Positions 33,325-41,696 of a stretch of 49,732 nucleotides of DNA are shown one piece after another (the first letter of the stretch is position 1; each line of letters opens with the position of its first letter). Source of the DNA: Bacteroidaceae bacterium (lineage in GTDB: Bacteria > Bacteroidota > Bacteroidia > Bacteroidales > Bacteroidaceae). The position numbers were made by a program, and so were the translations under genes. Under the pieces are notes generated by a model. That model saw only the letters and a list, made by a program, of their open reading frames with translations. It made no database searches and was not told the origin of the DNA. Location of the stretch: NCBI GenBank assembly GCA_016302435.1, contig JAEDNQ010000001.1:1-49732 (forward strand), given 5' to 3'.

Positions 33325-34434
33325 CTACTTTACCACACCCTTTTCGAGATACTCAGCGAGGTTTGTGCGCATGACAGATGCCACGTGGTCGGCTGCAACC
33401 TTCTCCATGTCGTGCTTGACCATGATAGAGACGAGCTGCTCGAACGATGTGGACTGTGGATTCCATCCGAGTTTCTCCTTTGCCTTTGTTGGGTCTCCCC
33501 AGAGGTTTACCACGTCGGTTGGGCGGTAGAAGTCTTCAGACACCTCTACGAGGGTCTTGCCGACAAGTTCTTTAGGACCAGCCACACATATGCCTTTCTC
33601 GTCCATACCTTCGCCTTCGAACTTCAGTTCGATGCCTGCAGCCTTGAAGGCGTAGTAGGCAAACTCACGCACAGAGTGCTGCACTCCTGTGGCTATGACG
33701 AAGTCTTCTGGCTTCTCCTGCTGGAGGATGAGCCACATGCACTCCACATAGTCCTTGGCATATCCCCAGTCGCGGAGAGAGGACAGATTGCCAAGGTATA
33801 ACTTATCTTGCTTGCCCTGGGCTATGCGTGCGGCAGCGAGTGTTATCTTACGTGTGACGAATGTTTCGCCGCGGCGCTCAGACTCGTGGTTGAAAAGAAT
33901 GCCAGAGCAGCAGTACATGTTGTATGCCTCGCGGTATTCTTTGACAATCCAGAATCCGTAGAGCTTGGCTACGGCGTATGGTGAGTAGGGGTGGAATGGG
34001 GTGTTCTCGTTCTGAGGCACTTCTTCCACCTTGCCGTAGAGCTCCGATGTGGATGCCTGATAGATGCGGCATGAGTCGGCGAGACCGCAGAGTCTGACAG
34101 CTTCGAGCACACGGAGCACTCCCACTGCGTCTACGTCTGCTGTGAACTCAGGAGAGTCGAAGCTCACCTGCACGTGCGACTGTGCTGCAAGATTGTATAT
34201 CTCTGTTGGCCTCACCTTGCTGACAACCTGAAGCATTGACATAGAGTCACCGAGGTCGGCATAGTGGAGGTGGAAGTTGGGCGTACCCTCAAGATGAGCT
34301 ATGCGCTCGCGATAGTCTACTGAGGAGCGGCGGATGGTGCCGTGTACTTCATAACCTTTTGCAAGAAGGAATTCAGACAGGTATGAGCCGTCCTGACCGG
34401 TGATACCTGTGATAAGAGCAACTTTTCTTTCCAT
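33325..34434 (-). CDS. gmd: GDP-mannose 4,6-dehydratase
   Basis: The 369-residue NADP-dependent short-chain dehydrogenase makes GDP-4-keto-6-deoxymannose. The N-terminal ALITGITGQDGSYLSEFLL is the nucleotide-binding motif. The catalytic part is seen in YQASTSELYGKVEEVPQNE and HPYSPYAVAKLYGFWIVKEY, with NHESERRGETFVTRKIT behind it. Length fits the family. It is the first gene of the gmd-fcl unit, with a promoter-like box about 145 bases upstream. The product is probably used in capsule or surface glycoprotein fucosylation; that is known for Bacteroidales, not shown here. Confidence 0.96.
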   Translation of the reverse strand: MERKVALITGITGQDGSYLSEFLLAKGYEVHGTIRRSSVDYRERIAHLEGTPNFHLHYADLGDSMSMLQVVSKVRPTEIYNLAAQSHVQVSFDSPEFTADVDAVGVLRVLEAVRLCGLADSCRIYQASTSELYGKVEEVPQNENTPFHPYSPYAVAKLYGFWIVKEYREAYNMYCCSGILFNHESERRGETFVTRKITLAAARIAQGKQDKLYLGNLSSLRDWGYAKDYVECMWLILQQEKPEDFVIATGVQHSVREFAYYAFKAAGIELKFEGEGMDEKGICVAGPKELVGKTLVEVSEDFYRPTDVVNLWGDPTKAKEKLGWNPQSTSFEQLVSIMVKHDMEKVAADHVASVMRTNLAEYLEKGVVK

Positions 34435-34576
34435 GCAATTGAATTAATTTTTTTTGTATGAATAATTTTTGTGCTTTGTTTTGTAAAACGATAAAGAGTT
34501 TTGATTATAAGCAATTGAGTCTATTTTTAATAGCACTAACAGTACTGAATAGGCACAATGCTTTTCTTTTACGGTA

Positions 34577-34584
34577 CAAAGGTA
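34577..34584 (-). promoter_or_regulatory. -7 box TACCTTTG, gmd promoter
   Basis: On the minus strand TACCTTTG fits TAnnTTTG, leaving a leader of about 135 AT-rich bases before gmd. It is divergent from the feo promoter; the gap 34435-34778 holds only these two promoters and the 34649-34660 palindrome. Confidence 0.5.
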
Positions 34585-34648
34585 GTAAAAATAAGGATGA
34601 CAACCACCATAAAATGATGATTAAATGATGTTTGCACATAAAAATACC

Positions 34649-34660
34649 TACCAATTGGTA
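34649..34660. promoter_or_regulatory. Perfect palindrome at the feo promoter
   Basis: TACCAATTGGTA is a perfect 12-bp palindrome; a second reading, AATACC with GGTATT (34643-34662), extends the symmetry. It directly abuts the -33 TTG of the feo promoter and is a candidate operator for an iron-responsive regulator. Confidence 0.45.
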
Positions 34661-34691
34661 TTGTTTGATTCCCAGAAACGTCGTATCTTTG
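34661..34691 (+). promoter_or_regulatory. Promoter of feoAB
   Basis: A -33 TTG (34661-34663) and a -7 TATCTTTG (34684-34691) are 20 bases apart, a good Bacteroidetes promoter. The leader of about 80 bases before the ATG at 34779 contains a weak stem (TGCCG with CGGCA). Confidence 0.65.
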
Positions 34692-34778
34692 CACTCGAAA
34701 CGACAATCAGCCGTTCTGCCGAAGCAGCATTTCTGCATGTGCGGCATAAGGCGACGCAATACAAGATAAACAGAGACA

Positions 34779-37094
34779 ATGAGACTTTCTGACTTAACGA
34801 CAGGCCAGACGGGCGTCATCGTGCGCGTCATGGGCCACGGCGGTTTTCGCAAGCGAATCGTCGAGATGGGATTCATCAAGGGGCAGACAGTGGAGGTGGT
34901 GCTCAACGCTCCTCTGCGCGACCCTGTGACATATAAGATAATGGACTATGAGGTGAGCCTGCGCAAGGCAGAGGCAGACCTCATAGAGGTGGTGTGTGAG
35001 GAGGAAGCCAAAGAGTGGGAAGCAGCTCACCCCGCCCTCAAGGCTGTGGTGGCAGACAGCTGTGAGGACATCCTCCACCGTGTGGCGCGGCAGAAGGGCA
35101 AGGAGATAAATGCCGTCTTCGTGGGCAACCCCAACTGCGGCAAGACGAGCCTTTTCAACATGGCCTGCGGCGCTCACGAGCGAGTGGGCAACTACTCAGG
35201 AGTCACTGTCGACGCCAAGGAAGGCTCACTCGACTTCGAGGGGTATCACTTCTCCCTCATCGACCTGCCTGGCACCTATTCGCTCTCCACATACACGCCC
35301 GAAGAGCTCTACGTGAGAAAATACATCATAGAGCAGCACCCCGACATCATCATCAACGTCATCGACGCCAGCAACTTGGAGCGCAACCTCTATCTCACCA
35401 CCCAGCTCATCGACATGGACGTGCCCATGATCATAGCCCTCAACATGTACGACGAGCTCCGCGACAGCGGCAACCAGCTCGACACCCAGCAGCTCGGCAC
35501 ACTCCTCGGCGCACCCATCATACCTACCATAGCCAAAGAAGGGGTAGGAGTGAAGGAACTGCTCCATCAGGTCATAGAGATAGCAGAAGGCAAACAGAAG
35601 ATAGCTCGCCATATACATGTCAACCACGGCAAGCTCCTCGAAGACAACATCTCAGTCCTCGAACAGCTCATACGCAAGAATCCAGAGCCCCACCAGAACT
35701 ACTCAGTGCGTTTCCTCTCCATCAAGCTCCTTGAGAACGACCGCCAGGTGGAGAACATCGTCCGTCAGCTCGACAACAGCGACGAGATATTCAGCCAGCG
35801 TGACCTCTGCCAGCAGAATATACTCCGAGAGATAGACGAAGACAGCGAGTCGGCCATCACAGACGCCAAATATGGCTACATACAGGGCGCGCTGAAGGAG
35901 ACGTACAAGAGAGTGCAGAAGCACAAGCGAATGCTCACCAAGCGCATAGACGCTGTGGTGACCCATCAGATATGGGGCTTCCCCATCTTCTTCCTGCTCA
36001 TGTACCTCATGTTCTTCTGCACCTTCAACATAGGCCAGTACCCCATGGATCTCATCGACCTCATCGTAGGCTGGATAGGCGACGACGTGGGGGCTGTCAT
36101 GCCCGACGGACCTCTCAAGGACCTCATCACAGGCGGCATCATAGACGGAGTGGGCGGAGTCATTGTCTTCTTGCCCAACATCATGATTCTCTATGCCTTC
36201 ATCTCCTGGATGGAGGACAGCGGATATATGGCCCGTGCGGCCTTCATCATGGACAAGATAATGCACCGTATGGGACTGCACGGCAAGTCCTTCATCCCTA
36301 TGATAATGGGCTTCGGATGCAACATACCAGCCATCATGGCCACACGCACCATAGAAGACCGCAAGTCGCGCCTCATTACCATGCTCATCGTCCCCCTCAT
36401 GTCGTGCTCAGCACGTCTGCCCGTCTACATCATCATCATCACCGCATTCTTCCCAGCCCAGAAGGCACTCATGCTGCTTGCCATGTATCTTATAGGCATA
36501 GTCATCAGCATCCTTGTGGCCAAGGTGCTCAGCCGTTTTGTGATAAAGGGCGAGAGCAGTCCCTTCGTCATGGAACTTCCTCCCTACCGCCTGCCTTCAT
36601 GGACAAGCGTAGGTCGCCACACCTGGGAGAAGGGTAGGGAATATCTAAAGAAGATGGGCACCACCATCCTCGTGGCGAGCATAGCCATCTGGGGACTCAG
36701 CTATTTCCCCCATGATGCCTCGCTCAGCGAGGAGGAGCAGATAGAGATGAGCTACATAGGCCAGATAGGCAAGTGGATAGAGCCTGTGCTGCAGCCTTGC
36801 GGCATGGAGTGGAAAGAGGGCGTGGCCCTCATCACGGGTGTGGGAGCCAAAGAGATTGTTGCCAGCACCATGGCCGTGCTCTACCAGGGCGACTTCTCCC
36901 AGAGTGGCATCAGTCCTCTGAGTGCTTTCTGCCTCATGGTGTTTGTCCTGCTCTACATGCCCTGCATAGCTACATGCATCAGCATAAAGAATGAGTCGGG
37001 ACAGTGGAAGTGGGCCCTCTTCACTGCTGCCTACACGACGGCACTCGCGTGGGTGGTGACGACTGTCATCTTCCAGATAGGCAGTTTGATTTAG
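34779..37094 (+). CDS. feoB: FeoA-FeoB fusion ferrous iron transporter
   Basis: The 771-residue inner-membrane protein starts with a FeoA (SH3-like) domain (residues 1-75: LSDLTTGQTGVIVRVMGHGG, RIVEMGFIKGQTVEV). The FeoB G-domain follows, with G1 GNPNCGKTS (116-124), G3 DLPGTYS (162-168) and G4 LNMYD. After a helical region (about 270-390), the C-terminal part holds about eight membrane helices with GFGCNIPAIMATRTIEDRKS and SCSARLPVYIIII gate motifs. It imports Fe2+ in a GTP-controlled way. The fusion is usual in Bacteroidetes. The gene is preceded by a palindrome-bearing promoter and followed 41 bases later by the Cys-rich partner. Confidence 0.96.
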   Translation: MRLSDLTTGQTGVIVRVMGHGGFRKRIVEMGFIKGQTVEVVLNAPLRDPVTYKIMDYEVSLRKAEADLIEVVCEEEAKEWEAAHPALKAVVADSCEDILHRVARQKGKEINAVFVGNPNCGKTSLFNMACGAHERVGNYSGVTVDAKEGSLDFEGYHFSLIDLPGTYSLSTYTPEELYVRKYIIEQHPDIIINVIDASNLERNLYLTTQLIDMDVPMIIALNMYDELRDSGNQLDTQQLGTLLGAPIIPTIAKEGVGVKELLHQVIEIAEGKQKIARHIHVNHGKLLEDNISVLEQLIRKNPEPHQNYSVRFLSIKLLENDRQVENIVRQLDNSDEIFSQRDLCQQNILREIDEDSESAITDAKYGYIQGALKETYKRVQKHKRMLTKRIDAVVTHQIWGFPIFFLLMYLMFFCTFNIGQYPMDLIDLIVGWIGDDVGAVMPDGPLKDLITGGIIDGVGGVIVFLPNIMILYAFISWMEDSGYMARAAFIMDKIMHRMGLHGKSFIPMIMGFGCNIPAIMATRTIEDRKSRLITMLIVPLMSCSARLPVYIIIITAFFPAQKALMLLAMYLIGIVISILVAKVLSRFVIKGESSPFVMELPPYRLPSWTSVGRHTWEKGREYLKKMGTTILVASIAIWGLSYFPHDASLSEEEQIEMSYIGQIGKWIEPVLQPCGMEWKEGVALITGVGAKEIVASTMAVLYQGDFSQSGISPLSAFCLMVFVLLYMPCIATCISIKNESGQWKWALFTAAYTTALAWVVTTVIFQIGSLI

Positions 37095-37135
37095 GTCGCA
37101 CACACATATATAATATATATCTCGAGCAACGATAC

Positions 37136-37309
37136 ATGAGCATTCAGCATATCATAGTTTATATCATCTTAGCTTTGGCAGCAGCCTATATCATCAGGAA
37201 GGCTGTGAAGCATTTCTGCCGCAAGAAGGGAGATTCGCAGTGCAGCGGATGTCCCTTGGCTGACGGGTGTGGCAAGAAGTGCTGCGGATGCGATAGTCGA
37301 TGCAAGTGA
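37136..37309 (+). CDS. FeoB-associated Cys-rich membrane protein
   Basis: The 57-residue protein has one membrane segment (residues about 5-20: HIIVYIILALAAAYII), a basic stretch, and a cytoplasmic tail with six Cys (QCSGCPLADGCGKKCCGCDS plus a last RCK). This is the pattern of the small FeoB-associated family and may assist iron handling by FeoB. It lies 41 bases behind feoB and in front of the terminator, so it is in the same unit. Confidence 0.85.
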   Translation: MSIQHIIVYIILALAAAYIIRKAVKHFCRKKGDSQCSGCPLADGCGKKCCGCDSRCK

Positions 37310-37376
37310 GTGTCCAGCAAGACCGAGCTGCAATGAGCACAGGCGATAGGCTCGTCAGTCCCAAAGGAGCAATATG

Positions 37377-37413
37377 AAGCGGGAGCTATCCTTCTAAAGG
37401 GTAGCTCCCGCTT
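37377..37413 (+). terminator. Terminator of the feo operon
   Basis: AAGCGGGAGCTATCC (37377-37391) pairs with 37399-37413 (one G-T pair) around a 7-base loop; GAGTTTTTC follows. It sits between the convergent feo and RNase G/E genes. Confidence 0.8.
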
Positions 37414-37531
37414 GTGAGTTTTTCTGTGTGTCTTTTGAATATGAATAAGAAGCGTTTTGTCAAAAGGATCACTTTCTTTGTGTGTGTGCGAGGAACTGCA
37501 CGAGAGGGTGCAGCAGTCTCTCTTTTTGCGC

Positions 37532-39106
37532 CTACTTGGTGTCTATCTCTTCAGTCATGATTATCTCGTTGCCCTTGTTGTCAACAAATTTATACTGGAG
37601 GAATCCAAGTTCCTGGCTTGGATATATCTTGACTCCGAGGCCGTATTTCATCTGCCATCTGAGGGCGAGGTTGAAGATGCCCTTGGTGATGTAGGCTTCC
37701 ACGTAGGGGTTGACGTATAGTTTGAACTTCTTCTGTCCAAGATGGTTGACGAGATAGTCAATCTTGTTCTCTAATGTGTCGGTGAAGAGTATGGAGGACT
37801 TGATGGTGCCCTTGCCGAAACATGTGGGGCAAACCTCTTCCACGTGGACGTCCATGGCTGGTCTCACTCGCTGGCGTGTTATCTGCATCAGTCCGAACTT
37901 GCTGAGGGGCAGTATGTTGTGTTTCGCTCTGTCGCCCTTCATGAGTTGGTTCATGTGTTCGTAGAGCTTCTGGTTGTGCTCCTGGCTGTCCATGTCTATG
38001 AAGTCGACGACGATGATGCCGCCCATATCTCTGAGCCTGAGCTGGCGTGCGAGTTCTTCTGCTGCGCCCATGTTGACCATGAAGGCGTTCTCTTCTTGGT
38101 TTTCTGCTCCCCTGTTGCGGTTGCCTGAGTTGACGTCTACGACGTGGAGTGCCTCTGTATGTTCAATGATGAGGTATGCGCCGTGTTTGTAGCTCACGGT
38201 GCGTCCCATGCCAGACTTTATTTGCTTGGTCACACCGAAGTTGTCAAAGATGGGCACGTTGCCCTTGTAGAGCTTGACGATGGACACTCTTTCGGGGGCG
38301 ATGAGTGACACGTAGTTTTTTACTTCCTCGAAGACAACCTCGTTGTTTACGATGATGCTTTCGTAAGAGGGGTTGAACAGGTCGCGGAGCATAGACACTG
38401 TGCGGCCAGTTTCTTCGTGTGCAAGTACTGGCAGACTTGTAGCTTTCTGTATTTTGGCTATGCAGTCGTTCCAGGCTTTGACAAGGAGTGTGAGCTCATT
38501 GTTGAGTTCTGCAGCCCTCTTGCCTTCGGCTACTGTGCGAACGATGACTCCAAAGTTGCGTGGTTTGATGCTCTGTATGAGCTGCTTGAGGCGCGTGCGC
38601 TCCTCTTTCGATTTGATCTTGCTGCTTACGTTGACTTTGTCTGCGTAGGGGATGAGGACGAGGAAGCGTCCTGCGAAGGAGATTTCTCCTGTGAGCCTCG
38701 GACCCTTGGTGTTGATGGGCTCCTTGGTTATCTGCACCATGATGGGCTGGCCTACTTCGAGCACGTCTTGTATGCTACCCGTTTTCTGCACCTCCTGTTT
38801 GACTGCAGCCTTGTCCATGGGCGCAAGTTTTCTTTTGTCGCTGACTACTTGCTTAGTGAATTTTTCGAGCGAGAGAAATTGCTTGCCAAGATCCTGATAG
38901 TGTAGAAATGCTTCTTTTTCATGACCCACATCGACGAAACAGGCATTGAGAGCCGGCATGAGCTTCTTGACCTTGCCGGCATAGATGTTGCCTACAGAGA
39001 ATTTTGTCTCGTTTCCTTCTTTCTGATACTCTACGAGCTTTTGGTCTTCGAGCAGGGCGATGGTCACTTCTGTAGGTTTGGCATCGATGATAAGTTCGCT
39101 GGTCAT
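37532..39106 (-). CDS. rng: RNase G/E family ribonuclease
   Basis: The 524-residue endoribonuclease has an S1 RNA-binding domain at the N-terminus (about 38-125: VGNIYAGKVKKLMPALNACF, VDVG). The catalytic DNase-I-like domain holds the metal-binding Asp (VDVNSGNR and IIVVDFIDMD), and the Zn-link is CPTCFGKG (about 430). It processes rRNA and mRNA 5' ends. It lacks the long scaffold tail of E. coli RNase E, as RNase G-like enzymes do. It lies downstream of the mS38-like small gene, with a terminator between them. Confidence 0.93.
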   Translation of the reverse strand: MTSELIIDAKPTEVTIALLEDQKLVEYQKEGNETKFSVGNIYAGKVKKLMPALNACFVDVGHEKEAFLHYQDLGKQFLSLEKFTKQVVSDKRKLAPMDKAAVKQEVQKTGSIQDVLEVGQPIMVQITKEPINTKGPRLTGEISFAGRFLVLIPYADKVNVSSKIKSKEERTRLKQLIQSIKPRNFGVIVRTVAEGKRAAELNNELTLLVKAWNDCIAKIQKATSLPVLAHEETGRTVSMLRDLFNPSYESIIVNNEVVFEEVKNYVSLIAPERVSIVKLYKGNVPIFDNFGVTKQIKSGMGRTVSYKHGAYLIIEHTEALHVVDVNSGNRNRGAENQEENAFMVNMGAAEELARQLRLRDMGGIIVVDFIDMDSQEHNQKLYEHMNQLMKGDRAKHNILPLSKFGLMQITRQRVRPAMDVHVEEVCPTCFGKGTIKSSILFTDTLENKIDYLVNHLGQKKFKLYVNPYVEAYITKGIFNLALRWQMKYGLGVKIYPSQELGFLQYKFVDNKGNEIIMTEEIDTK

Positions 39107-39228
39107 TCTTGCTTTCCTTGTAGTGTGAGTTTTGATTGTGGGGCGTTAAGCTGGCGCTTGTGAAAAGCTCGCTCTATGGCTTGCCATTAGTGGCTCGTGG
39201 GCTTGCTGCATGTTGCGCCTTCTTACAG

Positions 39229-39291
39229 AAAAAGAGCATCCCGTCGTTGTACCCTCAAAATGGGGAATGCATTGATGGGGTATGCTCTTTT
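39229..39291 (-). terminator. Terminator of the small basic protein gene
   Basis: AAAAAGAGCATCCC (39229-39242) pairs with 39276-39291 (GGGG-T-ATGCTCTTTT, one bulged T). On the minus strand the stem ends in CTCTTTTTCTG. It lies 60 bases behind the stop at 39350. Confidence 0.7.
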
Positions 39292-39349
39292 CTTTTTCTT
39301 GCTGTCAAGTGTGCAAGTTAGGTGGGGAGGAGGCTATGCCTGCTGCTCA

Positions 39350-39439
39350 CTACTTGCTCTTGTGACGATTCTTTCTCAGTCTCTTCTTGCGCTTGTGAGT
39401 TGAAATCTTGTGTCTTTTCTTTTTCTTACCGTTTGGCAT
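39350..39439 (-). CDS. mS38-like (AURKAIP1/COX24 domain) small basic protein
   Basis: A 29-codon gene encodes MPNGKKKKRHKISTHKRKKR followed by LRKNRHKSK. More than half of its residues are Lys or Arg. The KxHKxxTHKRKKRLRKNRHK core is that of the AURKAIP1/COX24 family, related to the mitochondrial ribosomal protein mS38, and very similar short proteins occur across Bacteroidetes. It is probably a ribosomal or ribosome-associated protein. It has a promoter-like box (39526-39533) and its own terminator (39229-39291), and it lies upstream of the RNase G/E gene. Confidence 0.8.
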   Translation of the reverse strand: MPNGKKKKRHKISTHKRKKRLRKNRHKSK

Positions 39440-39525
39440 AGTTGTTGATTTTTTTAATTGTTTATAATAATATGTTTATTGTGTTTTTATCTGATATAGG
39501 CACAGAGGTGCGTCCATTTGAAGTG

Positions 39526-39533
39526 CAAAATTA
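39526..39533 (-). promoter_or_regulatory. -7 box TAATTTTG, small basic protein gene
   Basis: On the minus strand TAATTTTG fits TAnnTTTG, about 87 bases before the ATG at 39439. The leader is AT-rich. Confidence 0.45.
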
Positions 39534-39608
39534 GTTCTTTTTCTCGAAAGTAGAAAATTTTTTTTGATAAATATGTTGATTTTGTCGTGAAATATCAAAT
39601 ATAAACCC

Positions 39609-39616
39609 TAAATTTG
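39609..39616 (+). promoter_or_regulatory. -7 box TAAATTTG, DUF3078-like gene
   Basis: TAAATTTG fits TAnnTTTG and lies 25 bases before the ATG at 39641. A TTG at 39582-39584 is 24 bases upstream and could be the -33 box. Confidence 0.55.
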
Positions 39617-39640
39617 CATTCAAAATCATCATACCAATAT

Positions 39641-41044
39641 ATGAATAAGACATTTTTCTCACTTTCCATAGCCTTCTGCTGCGCCTCCCTCGCGCCATGT
39701 CTCAGCCATGCCCAGACATCCTATCGTCAGCTCCAGGCATTGCGCAAGCAGCGTCAGAAGGCCGTCGCTCAGTATGGCCAGTCGGCCACCGGCATTGTGA
39801 GCAGATACCGCAACTCGCTTGCCGCGTCTGTGCCTCATGGCGTGGCTGATGCCGTCTCCCTTGACAGCATGACGCTGTCGCCCTACATGTTTCCGGTCAT
39901 CGGTCCAGGCGTGTATTACAAGTCGGTAACAGCCGATGTGTTTGGTCTCGACTACCGTATGCCTGGCGATGATGCGGCGACAGCAGTGTCGCCAGCCATG
40001 GCCTATCGCGAGATGATGGGCGACAACATCCAGCATGCGCTTTCGGGAGCTTATGCTGCCAGTCCGTGGCTCTTCAGCTACAATGATGACATGATAGACA
40101 GGGAAGAAGTTATCGAAGACACAAAGCCTGTCACGGAGGTTAAGCCCGAGGACTTAGACAAGATGTACAGCAAGGTGGATGAGATAACGGACGTGAAGGA
40201 CGTGGTGTCAGACATGACCATCGACCTCAAGATAGAAAAACCCAACTTCTGGTCTACCAAGTGCGAATTCAACTTCAAGTTCTCTCAAAACTACTTCTCC
40301 GAGCAATGGTATAAGGGAGGAAACAACAATGTGAACCTCTTCACCAATCTCATCCTTGAGGCCAACTACAATGACCAGAAGGCCATACAATGGGACAACA
40401 AGCTCGATATGCGCCTCGGATTCATTACCGCTTCGTCCGACTCAATTCACAATTTCCTCACGTCCGACGACCGCATATATCTCTTCTCCAAGCTCGGCGT
40501 GCGAGCAGTGGAAAACTGGTATTACACCCTCTCCACAGAAGCTAAGACACAGTTCTTGCCAGGCTACCGCAGCAACGACCGCAACACTTATTCAGACTTC
40601 CTTGCCCCTCTCGACGCGTACGTGGCGATCGGTATTGACTTCAAACCGAAGCTGAAGAACGGCAATTCACTATCAGCCGTCTTGCAGCCGCTGACGTATA
40701 AGATAAGGTATATAGGAGCCGAGGACGAGACAATCCACGCTTCCTACAACATGCGAGACAAAGATTTCCAGCAGGACTTCGGTTCGAAGGTCGAGGTGAA
40801 TGCGTTCGTCAACGTCATGAAGAATTTCACATGGCGTTCACGCCTTTTCTTCTTCACGTCATACGAATATGTCGAGTCTGAGTGGGAGAACAATTTCTCC
40901 TTCAGCTTCAACAAGTATATCAAGGCCGACCTCTACACTACTTGGAGATTTGACGACAACCGTAACAAGAAGTACTATGACAGCACTCTCGGCTATTTCC
41001 AGTTCAAGGAGACCTTCATGCTGGGTCTGACCTACTCTTTCTGA
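39641..41044 (+). CDS. DUF3078-like outer-membrane protein
   Basis: The protein is about 467 residues. A signal peptide (about 1-24, ending SHAQ) is followed by a Gln/Arg-rich helical part and then a long beta-rich C-terminal half (about 190-467). Typical sentences are FWSTKCEFNFKFSQNYFSEQ, WYKGGNNNVNLFTNLILEAN and LGYFQFKETFMLGLTYSF. The protein ends in Phe, as expected for an outer-membrane barrel. These traits fit DUF3078, a Bacteroidetes family of unknown function. The start at 39641 was chosen because the signal peptide begins there; the frame opens upstream with TTG at 39614. A long hairpin follows the stop. Confidence 0.8.
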   Translation: MNKTFFSLSIAFCCASLAPCLSHAQTSYRQLQALRKQRQKAVAQYGQSATGIVSRYRNSLAASVPHGVADAVSLDSMTLSPYMFPVIGPGVYYKSVTADVFGLDYRMPGDDAATAVSPAMAYREMMGDNIQHALSGAYAASPWLFSYNDDMIDREEVIEDTKPVTEVKPEDLDKMYSKVDEITDVKDVVSDMTIDLKIEKPNFWSTKCEFNFKFSQNYFSEQWYKGGNNNVNLFTNLILEANYNDQKAIQWDNKLDMRLGFITASSDSIHNFLTSDDRIYLFSKLGVRAVENWYYTLSTEAKTQFLPGYRSNDRNTYSDFLAPLDAYVAIGIDFKPKLKNGNSLSAVLQPLTYKIRYIGAEDETIHASYNMRDKDFQQDFGSKVEVNAFVNVMKNFTWRSRLFFFTSYEYVESEWENNFSFSFNKYIKADLYTTWRFDDNRNKKYYDSTLGYFQFKETFMLGLTYSF

Positions 41045-41064
41045 AGAAAGAGTGGGACGCCACC

Positions 41065-41147
41065 ACTTTCCATCTGGAGATGAACATTGCGAACGTTCCT
41101 GCCTTTCCATCCTGAGCGTTCGCCATGTTCATCTCCAGATGGAAAGT
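41065..41147. other. Long near-perfect hairpin
   Basis: A perfect 23-bp stem (41065-41087 with 41125-41147), one T/C mismatch (41088/41124) and a further 7 bp (41089-41095 with 41117-41123) enclose a 21-base loop. The 62 stem nucleotides are far more than an intrinsic terminator needs, and only TTTA follows. It lies 20 bases behind the DUF3078-like stop. The rest of the gap 41148-41696 contains one dispersed element, a short repeat and the dnaJ terminator. Confidence 0.85.
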
Positions 41148-41234
41148 TTATCGGACACAAATATTGTTGAGGTGGTTTCTATAAATTCCCACCGTCAAAA
41201 GGCTTGATATTTATGTTTGAATTCTTCTTCCTCA

Positions 41235-41280
41235 CTTGCGACTCGGCATAACCCAAACAAGTTTGGCTTCTGCTCTCGCT
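41235..41280. repeat. Dispersed Bacteroidetes intergenic element (putative)
   Basis: On the minus strand this reads GCGAGAGCAGAAGCCAAACT followed by TGTTTGGGTTATGCCGAG. It is an imperfect inverted repeat around CCAAAC-TT-GTTTGG that resembles an element I recall from many Bacteroidetes intergenic regions. Only one copy is in the window, so repeat status rests on memory. Confidence 0.35.
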
Positions 41281-41418
41281 GCTCATTCGGTCGACGGTTT
41301 GCCATCTTTTCATTTCTCTCTGGCGCATACTGCCAGTTTTCTCAGTCACGATGCCCGCATCGCTCCCTCAAAAACTGACACTCTGCTCTCAGAGATAAAT
41401 TGAAAATCTGACAAAGCG

Positions 41419-41437
41419 AATTAATAGAACCCACATT
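41419..41437. repeat. 19-bp repeat flanking dnaJ (copy 1)
   Basis: AATTAATAGAACCCACATT recurs at 42945-42963 with two changes, in the same orientation, on the other side of dnaJ. Confidence 0.5.
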
Positions 41438-41574
41438 GATTTAATTCTATTAGTACGACAAATATAAGGATATTGTCCGATAGGGCAAAAGGATGGGGGA
41501 ATTTTTTTTGAGGGGAAGTGAGGAGAGGTAAATGTTAAACGACATATTACAGCATAGTAAAGTGGGACAGAAAG

Positions 41575-41613
41575 ACAAAAGCAATCCTCGTGGTGCACGT
41601 GGATTGCTTTTGT
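41575..41613 (-). terminator. Terminator of dnaJ
   Basis: ACAAAAGCAATCC (41575-41587) pairs with 41601-41613, and CGTG/CACG pair inside the loop. On the minus strand the stem ends in GCTTTTGTCTTT. It lies 84 bases behind the dnaJ stop. Confidence 0.8.
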
Positions 41614-41696
41614 GTAGTATATTGAAGTATGGGGGTAACAATGATGTTATCCCTTATGTTATGGGCACTGTCGTGGTGTGGGGCAGGCGTGGATGC

